Below, piece after piece: positions 24,162 to 30,989 of a DNA stretch of 35,385 nucleotides (positions are counted from its first letter, which is position 1; every line of letters begins with the position of its first letter). The position numbers and the translations under genes are program-made. This stretch comes from a virus, in the IMG/VR virus record IMGVR_UViG_3300036770_003780, positions 1 to 35,385 of that record. One strand, written 5' to 3'. The notes below the pieces were generated by a model. That model did no database searches. It had not been told where the DNA came from and saw nothing but the letters and a program-made list of their open reading frames with translations.

Positions 24162-25307
24162 ATGAATGATATAACAATTTTTTCATCAAGTAATATTCAA
24201 GAAACAATTGAATATTATAAAAATTTAAGACTAAATTCTCCAATTTTTTGGAGTGAAAAATACAATGCTTGGGTGTTGAGTAGGTATTCGGATATTAAAA
24301 ATATATTAATTGATGATAGTCATTTCCCAATAGGAGCCGGTAACAATATTAATGCTCTATCAAACAGTAGCTCAGAAGAAGAATTAATACAGAATAAATT
24401 AGATGGCTACGATAAGTATCATTTAATAGTAGAGTTTTATAAATTGTATTTTAAAGGGATGCCAACAGAATCTTTTATTCAAAAAAATTTATTATTACTA
24501 AATAAAGTTTTTTCATCAATACCAATTGAGCAAGAAATTAATTTAACACAAAAATTAAACTATCCATCATCTTTATCATTTATATATTCATTTATAAATT
24601 TTTCTGATATTGAAATTAATTTATATAATGAATTAATAAATAATGTAGATTATTTTAATTTTACTGAGATTTACCACAAAATAAGCCCAACAACTAATGA
24701 ATATATTTCAAATTTTAATATCTATAAAAATTTAATAGATTATTTGAATATAAATAATATAAATGAATATGACTATTATAAAAATATTTTAATAGAATTT
24801 GTTAATTCTCATATTAAAGAAACACAGTCAGCAATTACCGGATTGCAAAATGGAATTTTATTTGCAATTAACAATAATAAAAATACATTTTTAAATATGA
24901 ATAGCTCTAATTTATTAAATTTTGTAGATGAATCAATAAGATATATTACATTTAATTCTCACATATCTAGAAAGTGCTTACATGATTATGTTATTTATAA
25001 TCAAAAAATTAAAAGAGGAGATAATATTATATTATTACTTGGTTCTGCTAATTTTGATGAAACAATATTTGGTGAAGACTCTAATACTTTCAATATTAAT
25101 CGAAATATAAATATAAGAACATTAGAGTTTGGCATGGGCAATCATTTTTGTATTGCATACCGAGCAATCAGGCATCACTTACATATATACTTAAAAAATC
25201 TTTTTAAGATAAAAGACTCAATTAATATAACAAATATTATTTATGATAACAATTTTGTATGTCTTGGTTCTCCAATTAAAGAAATTTACGGTATTCTGAC
25301 TAAATAG
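24162..25307 (+). CDS. Divergent cytochrome P450, third of three
   Basis: The product is 381 aa. The same landmarks are present but altered: AWVLSRYSDIKNILIDDSHF; no DPPEH motif; an I-helix-like segment HIKETQSAITG (~217-227) keeping Glu-Thr but lacking the two glycines; ExxR at E257-R260 (DESIR); SANFDETIFGEDSNTF; and the haem loop FGMGNHFCIA with Cys330, where the Gly after the Cys is Ala. The Cys ligand and ExxR indicate a haem fold. The divergent pocket could mean a changed reaction or a non-oxygenase role. It lies six bases after the second P450, with no Shine-Dalgarno. It is the most AT-rich of the three. P450 membership is firm by landmarks; activity is not. Confidence 0.75.
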   Translation: MNDITIFSSSNIQETIEYYKNLRLNSPIFWSEKYNAWVLSRYSDIKNILIDDSHFPIGAGNNINALSNSSSEEELIQNKLDGYDKYHLIVEFYKLYFKGMPTESFIQKNLLLLNKVFSSIPIEQEINLTQKLNYPSSLSFIYSFINFSDIEINLYNELINNVDYFNFTEIYHKISPTTNEYISNFNIYKNLIDYLNINNINEYDYYKNILIEFVNSHIKETQSAITGLQNGILFAINNNKNTFLNMNSSNLLNFVDESIRYITFNSHISRKCLHDYVIYNQKIKRGDNIILLLGSANFDETIFGEDSNTFNINRNINIRTLEFGMGNHFCIAYRAIRHHLHIYLKNLFKIKDSINITNIIYDNNFVCLGSPIKEIYGILTK

Positions 25308-25325
25308 GAAAATAAATGATATAAT
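25296..25325 (+). promoter_or_regulatory. Putative promoter after the P450 cluster
   Basis: TATAAT at 25320-25325 is preceded by CTGACT (25296-25301; four of six bases match TTGACA) with an 18-base spacer. The predicted start near 25332 falls just before the inverted repeat at 25334, so the hairpin would lie at the RNA 5' end. The -35 overlaps the end of the third P450 gene. Confidence 0.45.
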
Positions 25326-25333
25326 AACTCTAC

Positions 25334-25391
25334 GGAGCGCTTTCTGGCTGCAAATATTACGAAAGTTTATTTATGGTGCGGAAAGCGCTCC
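25334..25391 (+). promoter_or_regulatory. 5' leader stem-loop upstream of the 25410 gene
   Basis: GGAGCGCTTTC (25334-25344) and GAAAGCGCTCC (25381-25391) are perfect 11-base inverted repeats with a 36-base loop. GGAGGA follows at 25401 and ATG at 25410. The stem closes just above the Shine-Dalgarno, so it could stabilise the mRNA or control translation. I do not recognise it as a known riboswitch class. Confidence 0.5.
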
Positions 25392-25409
25392 ACTTGATCT
25401 GGAGGAATA

Positions 25410-25784
25410 ATGGATAAATATCCGGCTCTACCGCCGCTTGTGGAGGTCTTCTGGGAAGACCATTTTAGCATTGACGACGATTGGTATGATTTAGGAACAA
25501 AGCACACAATGTGCATTTTAAGTGCGGTGGGCTACCTCGTTGCAGAAGATGATGATTATTACTACATTGCATGCACTTATGAATTGGACACCCAAAAATA
25601 TTCGGCGGGATCCGCCGTTCTCAAGAATTGTGTGCTAAACTTCCGTAAGTACACGGAGGCAGACGCGATCCTTGATGAGGTTCGGAAACCAACAAACACG
25701 AAAGGTAAACCCCTAAATGTTAAGCCCAGTTCAAGCAGAAAGACTAATACAAAGCCTTCCACGGCCAATAAGCCCAGAAGATAA
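25410..25784 (+). CDS. Small conserved phage protein with acidic and aromatic core
   Basis: The product is 124 aa. The ordered part (residues ~1-85) has LVEVFWEDHFSIDDDWYDLG, TMCILSAVGYLVAEDDDYYY and VLNFRKYTEADAILDE. The C-terminal ~35 residues are a basic disordered tail (NTKGKPLNVKPSSSRKTNTK). It resembles small hypothetical proteins in other phages. A strong GGAGG lies upstream, preceded by the structured leader. It overlaps the next gene by 68 bases. Function unknown. Confidence 0.55.
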   Translation: MDKYPALPPLVEVFWEDHFSIDDDWYDLGTKHTMCILSAVGYLVAEDDDYYYIACTYELDTQKYSAGSAVLKNCVLNFRKYTEADAILDEVRKPTNTKGKPLNVKPSSSRKTNTKPSTANKPRR

Positions 25785-26148
25785 TAGAACAGCGTGCTCA
25801 ATCATTACTGGTGTTAGAGATGGAAAGACTTTAAGTCAAATTATTTCCTACTACTCTCTTTCACACGATCTCGCCCAAAAATGGTGGGATAAGTTTAACT
25901 TCTCAGAGATTAGGCCAATCGAAAAGAAAAAGCGTGGTGCTAAAACATCTAAGCTTGATTCATTTATTAAAGACAACATTGGCAAAACACTTAAGTCAAA
26001 TGAAATTATTGAGAAGTGTGAAATCACCACCCCTACTTTATATAATTACATAAATGCTAATAGGGGATTCTTTAAAAAAGTCAGTAGAGGTACATATTTG
26101 ATTATTGACCCTACACAAGAAAGAAAAGCAGAGAAGTCAAATGTTTGA
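25717..26148 (+). CDS. Probable DNA-binding protein with helix-turn-helix
   Basis: The product is 143 aa. It holds two candidate helical DNA-binding units: GKTLSQIISYYSLSHDLAQK (~37-56) and LKSNEIIEKCEITTPTLYNY (~92-111), the latter followed by a wing-like RGFFKKVSRGTYLIID. The linker is basic (EKKKRGAKTSK). This suggests a small regulator, or a DNA-binding subunit. The start overlaps the previous gene by 68 bases in another frame, so the true start may be later. It overlaps the SDR gene start by eight bases. Confidence 0.5.
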   Translation: MLSPVQAERLIQSLPRPISPEDNRTACSIITGVRDGKTLSQIISYYSLSHDLAQKWWDKFNFSEIRPIEKKKRGAKTSKLDSFIKDNIGKTLKSNEIIEKCEITTPTLYNYINANRGFFKKVSRGTYLIIDPTQERKAEKSNV

Positions 26149-26878
26149 GTTTCTTGATAAAAAAGTAATTGTGGTTGGTGCTGGAACTGGCATTGGCAGG
26201 TCAGTTGCAATTAAGTTTGCCAAAAAGGGCGCTAGTGTTGCTTGTCTCAGCAAGAATGAAAGCAACTGTTCAGAGACAGCTTCTCTTGCTGGTAAAAAAT
26301 CATTCGCTGTCCAGACAGATGTACGTGATTATTATTCACTGTTAATGTCAATTAACGATGCAGTTGTTAAACTTGATGGTGTTGATATTCTGGTTAATAC
26401 TGCTGGTATCAATAAAATGAAGCACTCGCATGAAATTCAGCCATCAGAATTTGACGAGATCGTTTCTACAAATTTAAATGGGACTTTTTATTCATGCTCC
26501 ATTGCTTTGGAGCATATGATTAAACAAAATAGTGGTTGTATTATAAACACATCTTCTATGGCAGCCGACATTGCTTTGCCTTGGAGTGCAGCCTATGTCG
26601 CTAGTAAGATGGGAGTTGTTGGTCTAACAAAAGAACTAGCATATGAATACAAAAATACTAATATTCGAGTTAATGCTGTATCCCCTGGTGGTGTAGATAC
26701 TCCATTCGTATCAAAACAGGATCTACCTGAGAATGCCGACTTCAATCTAGTTAGTAGATTTGTTAATGAATTGATCCCCGTCGATGACGTTGCAGAATTA
26801 TATTTGTATTTAGCCAGCGATAAAGCAAAGCATGTTACTGGTTCTGTGTTTAATATAGATTGTGGTGTTTCTATATGA
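26141..26878 (+). CDS. Short-chain dehydrogenase/reductase (FabG-like)
   Basis: I choose the ATG at 26141 (MFEFLDKKVIVVGAGTGIGR). The 245-aa length is classical. The NAD(P)-binding glycine motif is G13-A-G-T-G17-I-G19, the NNAG-type motif is N86-T-A-G, and the catalytic set is S138 or S139, Y152 and K156 (YVASK), followed by PGGVDTP. It would reduce a carbonyl or oxidise an alcohol with NAD(P)H; without a substrate motif the actual reaction is unknown. It is closely packed between the HTH gene and a DUF6065-like gene (ATGA overlap). It could act after the nearby P450s on the same compound, or on sugars or acyl chains; this is inference. Confidence 0.88.
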   Translation: MFEFLDKKVIVVGAGTGIGRSVAIKFAKKGASVACLSKNESNCSETASLAGKKSFAVQTDVRDYYSLLMSINDAVVKLDGVDILVNTAGINKMKHSHEIQPSEFDEIVSTNLNGTFYSCSIALEHMIKQNSGCIINTSSMAADIALPWSAAYVASKMGVVGLTKELAYEYKNTNIRVNAVSPGGVDTPFVSKQDLPENADFNLVSRFVNELIPVDDVAELYLYLASDKAKHVTGSVFNIDCGVSI

Positions 26879-27648
26879 TTAATTTTTTAAATAAAAAAAG
26901 AGATAAAGCAATTAAAATAACACAGCCAAATGATTTAAATAAAATAAAAAAAAATAAATACATAATATTTTCTACTAAATCTATGTTTATGATGTCTAAT
27001 GATGTAATGATTATAGATAACAGTTCAAAAATGCCAGTATGGTGGAAGAATATTAAACGTGGAAACGGATCATTGTCATCATGTCATGGTGTGGTGGACT
27101 ATTTAAAAAATGGTTTTACAATGCCAATGTGGGCCGACATTGAATTTTCATATATTAATGATTCGTGGGCAGCATTCTATGATCTTGATACACCATATGG
27201 TAACTTTGGTATTGATGAATTTTCTTATGATCAAGTAGGAGAATGTCCAGCGACAGATGTTAGAGAAATAAAAAACTCTAGCTTTATTAAGCTACAAACC
27301 CCTTGGGCCATAAAGACACCAAAAGGGTGGTCTTGCTTGATACTTCCTGCGCTGTGGGAGCCAAGAAGTGACTATAGCATTATGCCTGGGGTTGTTAACA
27401 CTGATTATTATCACCATATTAACGTAATAATAAATCCTACGACTAAAGAAAATTTTGAAATTAATTTTAAAGATAATTTAATTCATATTATACCATTCAA
27501 AAGACAAAAGAACTTAAAGCATATATGGGGCGACGATTCTGTATACTCAGTGTTATGGCACAAAAGTTATGGAAAAGTTTTTAAATCGATAAACACAAGA
27601 GGTCTTTATAGAAAATGTCAAAAAGAAATAGATGAGCAAAAAAAATGA
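26875..27648 (+). CDS. DUF6065-like protein
   Basis: I choose the ATG at 26875, which overlaps the SDR stop as ATGA. The product is 257 aa. The core pattern matches a phage family I recall as DUF6065: MPVWWKN, then SSCHGVVDYLKNGFTMPMWA, FIKLQTPWAIKTPKGWSCLI, IMPGVVNTDYYHHINV, IHIIPFKRQK. Its fold and reaction are unknown to me; members occur next to 2OG oxygenases and other modification genes in aquatic phages. It is very AT-rich like the P450s. The conserved PW.I.TPKG.S.L and PGV.NTD.Y motifs suggest a binding or enzymatic site. Confidence 0.65.
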   Translation: MINFLNKKRDKAIKITQPNDLNKIKKNKYIIFSTKSMFMMSNDVMIIDNSSKMPVWWKNIKRGNGSLSSCHGVVDYLKNGFTMPMWADIEFSYINDSWAAFYDLDTPYGNFGIDEFSYDQVGECPATDVREIKNSSFIKLQTPWAIKTPKGWSCLILPALWEPRSDYSIMPGVVNTDYYHHINVIINPTTKENFEINFKDNLIHIIPFKRQKNLKHIWGDDSVYSVLWHKSYGKVFKSINTRGLYRKCQKEIDEQKK

Positions 27649-27842
27649 TCGCATTTTTCCCATATTTAAATGATTTTAGAGATAATGTCCTAAATCAGGG
27701 TTGGTACTTTAAAACTGTGTTTATAATAGTCATGGCTATTTTGATTCCAATGACTTGGGGTCTTTATCAAGAAGTTAAAAGTGTTTTAATGGAGATGAGA
27801 GTTGAACAGCGTAGAAGAAAGTTTGAACAAAATAAGAAGTAG
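27645..27842 (+). CDS. Small single-span membrane protein
   Basis: The product is 65 aa and starts with an ATGA overlap with the previous gene. A membrane helix (TVFIIVMAILIPMTWGLY, residues ~24-41) follows a short outside or periplasmic part, and the C-terminus is strongly basic and helical (MEMRVEQRRRKFEQNKK). This shape is compatible with a holin-like or membrane-anchoring protein, but there is no endolysin next to it. Function unknown. Confidence 0.5.
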   Translation: MIAFFPYLNDFRDNVLNQGWYFKTVFIIVMAILIPMTWGLYQEVKSVLMEMRVEQRRRKFEQNKK

Positions 27843-27843
27843 G

Positions 27844-28173
27844 ATGACTGATGATAAATCCTTACCTGGCCCTGGCTGGAACGAGATCATAATCAGGTGC
27901 AATAGAAAACTTGAAATGCTTGATCCAGACTATAAGATCCTACAGATTAAAGAAAAGTTTGGTACATTAAGATACTATTACAGATCTGATATTAAAACTC
28001 TTTCAATCAAAGAGGCTATGGATCGTTATGTTAGGCAGGCTGAAATTGAATCTGCCAAAACATGTGAGACTTGTGGTAAAGAAGGAACCATTACTAATAG
28101 AAAGATGGGTTGGATGAAAACCAGATGCAGTAGTTGCGCTGTTACTGGCGCTTTTGAGGCTATGTCATCATGA
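27844..28173 (+). CDS. Conserved phage protein with C-terminal zinc ribbon
   Basis: I choose the ATG at 27844; the TTG-initiated extension lies inside the previous gene. The product is 109 aa. The N-terminal part (PGPGWNEIIIRCNRKLEMLD, IKEKFGTLRYYY) belongs to a widespread phage family with an IKEKFGxLR motif. The C-terminus has two CxxC pairs (C74/C77 and C95/C98), a likely zinc ribbon. No activity is known to me. It couples to the next gene by an ATGA overlap. Confidence 0.65.
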   Translation: MTDDKSLPGPGWNEIIIRCNRKLEMLDPDYKILQIKEKFGTLRYYYRSDIKTLSIKEAMDRYVRQAEIESAKTCETCGKEGTITNRKMGWMKTRCSSCAVTGAFEAMSS

Positions 28174-28793
28174 AGAGCATGCATGTTGATTATCATTGGG
28201 AAGATATTTGCGAACAGCAAGTAAAAGATATATATGACCACTACTACCAGTGGTATACAGCACTAGAAAAGCTAGAGGGTATCTACCCCGTTGAGCAACT
28301 TAATGCGATGCTGGAGTACATGATCACAGAAACAGAGGGGCTGTCTAAGCCGCTAACAAATGATATCATTAATCGTATAGATGATAATCCTATCTTTTTT
28401 GACATAGCTGGCTATGCGATACATATTATTGACTCTACTAATAACTATCCTCATATTGATTGGCACTATATAAGTAGTATCTTAATCAATAAGCAGAAGG
28501 ACTATGGCCCTGAGAACATCATGAAGTTCGGGGTGACGGGTATCCTTGTCCGTCTTTTCGATAAGGTTGCCAGATTAAACAATCTTCTTCTTAAGACTCA
28601 GGGTAACATTAAAAAGGCTATTGATTCTAATTCGGTTAATGGTGAGTCTTTGATTGATACTCTTATTGATATTGTCGGGTATTGTACGATTGCGTTGATG
28701 ATTCTTGAGCCGGATAAGAATTATCAGAATAAGTTTCTTACCCCGATGAATTACTCTTCCAGGCCGGCTATTGAAAGCATAGATAATGACTGA
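28170..28793 (+). CDS. DUF1599/nucleotide-modification-associated (Nmad1-like) protein
   Basis: The product is 207 aa. The C-terminal part carries the family pattern: NKQKDYGPENIMKFGVTGIL, VRLFDKVARLNNLL, then SLIDTLIDIVGYCTIALMIL. This matches PF07659 (DUF1599), an all-alpha family linked by context to nucleotide pool or base modification in phages. Residues 1-100 are an additional helical region. With RNR, ThyX and dCMP deaminase nearby, a role in nucleotide metabolism is reasonable, but the catalytic activity is unproven. It overlaps the next gene by eight bases. Confidence 0.7.
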   Translation: MKSMHVDYHWEDICEQQVKDIYDHYYQWYTALEKLEGIYPVEQLNAMLEYMITETEGLSKPLTNDIINRIDDNPIFFDIAGYAIHIIDSTNNYPHIDWHYISSILINKQKDYGPENIMKFGVTGILVRLFDKVARLNNLLLKTQGNIKKAIDSNSVNGESLIDTLIDIVGYCTIALMILEPDKNYQNKFLTPMNYSSRPAIESIDND

Positions 28794-29058
28794 CAATAAT
28801 GCTATTGCAAGCAATCCGGCATTAAAAGATGATCATAATGACGGTTATCTCGTAAGTGGAAATATGGATGACATCGTGACCCGACTAGAAGAGGCCGGGC
28901 GTGTGGGGTCACTCTGCTGGGAGGCTGCTTCCGAAATTGAACGGCTACGGGAATGTCTGCAACACGCTATTGATCATGTAGGCAAATGGCAGTTGTTTAC
29001 TGCAGAAGAAAAACAGAGGATACTTGCCGAGTACGAACAGGCGGTGCGTGGTGAATGA
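28786..29058 (+). CDS. Small hypothetical protein
   Basis: The product is 90 aa: VTRLEEAGRVGSLCWEAASE, then IERLRECLQHAIDHVGKWQL. The 'AxEIERLR' helix is common in small accessory phage proteins of unknown function. It overlaps both neighbours by eight bases. From about here rightwards the base composition is visibly richer in GC than in the P450 region. Confidence 0.5.
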   Translation: MTDNNAIASNPALKDDHNDGYLVSGNMDDIVTRLEEAGRVGSLCWEAASEIERLRECLQHAIDHVGKWQLFTAEEKQRILAEYEQAVRGE

Positions 29059-29458
29059 CGACCCAACTCTCTATCTGATAGCCGAGCTGGACGCTAATTG
29101 TGCGGTGATGGGGGCTTACTACTGCGGAGAATGTCTACAATGTCGGGCATCGGTTGAGCTTAGGCGATTAATTGAAGAGAACTCTATTTTGCGTCAAGCA
29201 GCGGGTGAAGAAGGTCGGGCTAATCGTATGACTTTCTTATATGAAAAAGAAAAAGAGCAAACAGAACGACTTCGGGGGATTATAAGTAATTATATAAAGG
29301 CCGAACAAGATATGAATCATGCTAGTACTGATTATTTTGCTTTGGATTATCATGATGAGATGGCCGGGGCTTTAAAGGTTTGGAAAGATGCTTTTCACGC
29401 TTTAGAGCAAGAAGCTCTTCGTGATGATATTGACCGTGTGGGACCGAAAAATAACTAA
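29051..29458 (+). CDS. Small helical hypothetical protein with Cys cluster
   Basis: I choose GTG at 29051, overlapping the previous stop; GTG at 29048 is equally possible. The product is 135 aa. Near the N-terminus is MGAYYCGECLQCRASVELRR, with a CxxCxxC-like run, followed by a long charged coiled coil (LYEKEKEQTERLRGIISNYI). Function unknown. It is the last gene before a 136-base non-coding gap that holds the promoter of the deaminase. Confidence 0.5.
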   Translation: MNDDPTLYLIAELDANCAVMGAYYCGECLQCRASVELRRLIEENSILRQAAGEEGRANRMTFLYEKEKEQTERLRGIISNYIKAEQDMNHASTDYFALDYHDEMAGALKVWKDAFHALEQEALRDDIDRVGPKNN

Positions 29459-29582
29459 CATTACCCTCTCTACCTGCTGGTTTGTTTTTTGTAGCCTAGT
29501 AAGCCCGCTTTTTGTGTGGCAGAACCAGGTGGCAGACCCGAAACACTATACAGATCCCCCATAATTCACGACATCTTAGGTG

Positions 29583-29588
29583 TATAAT
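29583..29588 (+). promoter_or_regulatory. Putative -10 (TATAAT) for the deaminase gene
   Basis: TGTATAAT ends six bases before the ATG at 29595, with no Shine-Dalgarno. The rest of the gap 29459-29582 shows no gene or clear repeat. A good -35 is not visible. Confidence 0.45.
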
Positions 29589-29594
29589 ATTATG

Positions 29595-30245
29595 ATGAAT
29601 AAGCAGGTTACAAGTAAGCACGAAAAATGGTTGCAAGCATGCGACCACATGGCCCAACTCTTCTCCACATGCAGCAAAAAACAATACGCCGCATTCATCC
29701 TCGCCCCCAACAATCGGGTCGTAGGATTCGGATACAACGGATCACCACCAGGACACCCCCACTGCAACCAAGGAGGATGCCCCAGACTATCAGAACAATC
29801 ATCCCCAGGAACCACCTACGACAACTGTATAGCCAACCACGCTGAAGCAAACGCCCTACTCTGGTCAGATAGTAACTCAAGACAAAATGGCACGCTCATT
29901 ATCAATGGCCCGCCCTGTTTTGGATGCTGCAAGCTCATAGCCTCCTCAGGAATATCTAAGCTCGTACATTATGTTGACCCCGCCTACGAACAATGGCCAG
30001 ACTGCGTAGATTTCCTCCTAGGATCCGATATAGAGATTTTTAGCTACCGAAGAGCAGAAAACCCCCTCACCCCCGAATATTTTACAACCACGATGGCATT
30101 CCCACCCGAATGGACACAAGTAACAACATCATGGCCCGGCAAAGGCATCCCCTACAGCCCGCCCTGCGACATAGACGACTGGGAACCCCCCTCCGGCCCC
30201 ATCCACCGAGGCTTACTCCCCTCATGGCCGCCCAACCACCCCTAA
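29595..30245 (+). CDS. dCMP deaminase-like zinc enzyme
   Basis: I choose the ATG at 29595 (MNKQVTSKHEKWLQACDHMA) because of the TATAAT spacing; starts at 29580 and 29592 are alternatives. The product is 216 aa. The deaminase signature is intact: HAE (H82, E84 in ANHAEANALL) and PCxxC (PPCFGCCKL), which hold the catalytic zinc. A second Cys/His set before it (HPHCNQGGC) resembles the structural zinc site of phage dCMP deaminases. These convert dCMP to dUMP, feeding ThyX. The last ~60 residues form an unusual Pro/Trp-rich tail (PPEWTQVTTSWPGKGIP, then PPSGPIHRGLLPSWPP) not needed for the fold. Composition is much more GC-rich than the P450s. Confidence 0.85.
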   Translation: MNKQVTSKHEKWLQACDHMAQLFSTCSKKQYAAFILAPNNRVVGFGYNGSPPGHPHCNQGGCPRLSEQSSPGTTYDNCIANHAEANALLWSDSNSRQNGTLIINGPPCFGCCKLIASSGISKLVHYVDPAYEQWPDCVDFLLGSDIEIFSYRRAENPLTPEYFTTTMAFPPEWTQVTTSWPGKGIPYSPPCDIDDWEPPSGPIHRGLLPSWPPNHP

Positions 30246-30353
30246 ACCAACCTAACCAAAAATTGAGTATATATTCGTACAGTGTTACTTTGTTTTTTTC
30301 TTCTTACCAATTTTCCTCTGTTAACCATAGTCAATACCTCTTGACATAATAAC

Positions 30354-30395
30354 GCTGGAGTACAAGGGACGCATGCGGCTATCTTGTACTCCAGC
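30354..30395 (+). repeat. Promoter-upstream inverted repeat, unit 1
   Basis: Perfect 13-bp arms (GCTGGAGTACAAG / CTTGTACTCCAGC) flank a 16-base centre with GACGCATGCGGCT. The arm sequence differs from the other units, yet both arms differ together. An AT-rich box (TTGAGTATATATTC) lies about 90 bases upstream here, against 22-31 bases in the other units. Confidence 0.85.
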
Positions 30396-30420
30396 AGAGT
30401 AGGTGTTGTGGTTTGTTCAG

Positions 30421-30452
30421 GTTTAGTGCGGTTTTGTAGCGTTTGCTATGCT
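30421..30452 (+). promoter_or_regulatory. Repeat-family promoter, unit 1
   Basis: GTTTAGTGCG box, then TATGCT at 30447-30452, 18 bases after TTAGTG. It starts exactly 25 bp after the inverted repeat. The leader that follows (ACCAGGGAACAAACGAACTGG) lacks the standard bulged-A hairpin and is the outlier of the set. Confidence 0.7.
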
Positions 30453-30493
30453 AGGTATCACCAGGGAACAAACGAACTGGGGAAGGGATAGAA

Positions 30494-30751
30494 ATGCTGT
30501 ACATCATGGCAGTTTTGATCGGTGCGCTTGCTCTCACACCGATCATTCTCACACTCGGTCAGAAACGACCAGGCGAGGGGATAGCGTTCGGCTTGGTCAT
30601 TGGGAACCTCATCACCACCTCGCTCGGCTGGCTGGTCGGAATGAAGATCGGTTTCGAGGTCGCTGAGATTTGGGGCGCAATGGTCGGACTGTTCGGCACT
30701 CTCGCACTCTCAACATATGCCCTCGTCCTCTCGGACGACATGGCTTCCTGA
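30494..30751 (+). CDS. Small membrane protein (unit 1)
   Basis: The product is 85 aa and almost entirely hydrophobic, with about three membrane segments: LYIMAVLIGALALTPIILTL, GIAFGLVIGNLITTSLGWLV and IWGAMVGLFGTLALSTYALV, separated by short charged turns (GQKRPGEG). GGGAAGGGATAG precedes the ATG. It is a single-gene transcription unit with its own terminator. Possible roles include membrane-depolarising, superinfection-exclusion or holin-like functions, but nothing in the sequence decides between these. The GC-rich composition is shared with the other units. Confidence 0.6.
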   Translation: MLYIMAVLIGALALTPIILTLGQKRPGEGIAFGLVIGNLITTSLGWLVGMKIGFEVAEIWGAMVGLFGTLALSTYALVLSDDMAS

Positions 30752-30756
30752 GACCG

Positions 30757-30784
30757 CACCCCCTGAGCTTCGGCTCAGGGGGTG
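30757..30784 (+). terminator. Terminator, unit 1
   Basis: Perfect 12-bp stem CACCCCCTGAGC / GCTCAGGGGGTG closed by a TTCG tetraloop, five bases after the stop codon. No U-tract follows; GAACCCCCGCCC follows instead, a sequence shared with other units. Confidence 0.8.
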
Positions 30785-30845
30785 AACCCCCGCCCCTATG
30801 CCCTACCAATTACCTTACTTTGAATATATATTCATTACCCGGCAG

Positions 30846-30887
30846 GCTGGCGTGCAAATGACGCATGCGGCTGTTTTGAACGCCAGC
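30846..30887 (+). repeat. Promoter-upstream inverted repeat, unit 2
   Basis: Arms GCTGGCGTGCAAA / TTTGAACGCCAGC (one mismatch) around TGACGCATGCGGCTGT. The AT-rich box TTGAATATATATTC is at 30820. Confidence 0.85.
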
Positions 30888-30912
30888 GTTTGTGGTGTGC
30901 CTTGTTGCGAAG

Positions 30913-30944
30913 GTTTAGTGCGTGTTTCTGACTCATGCTATGCT
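30913..30944 (+). promoter_or_regulatory. Repeat-family promoter, unit 2
   Basis: GTTTAGTGCG box and TATGCT (30939-30944) with an 18-base spacer, 25 bp after the inverted repeat. The predicted start is at about 30951. Confidence 0.75.
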
Positions 30945-30950
30945 GTTATC

Positions 30951-30972
30951 ACGGCAGGGAACACCTGACCGT
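30951..30972 (+). promoter_or_regulatory. Bulged-A leader hairpin, unit 2
   Basis: Lower stem ACGG/CCGT, one unpaired A (30968) on the 3' side, upper stem CAGG/CCTG, loop GAACA. It lies at the predicted 5' end of the RNA, eight bases before the Shine-Dalgarno (AAGGAG). Confidence 0.75.
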
Positions 30973-30989
30973 TCACGAAGGAGTTGATC

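Noticed and set aside
30341-30346. TTGACA as a standard -35
   Set aside because: No -10-like hexamer occurs 15-19 bases downstream; that position falls inside the inverted repeat arm.
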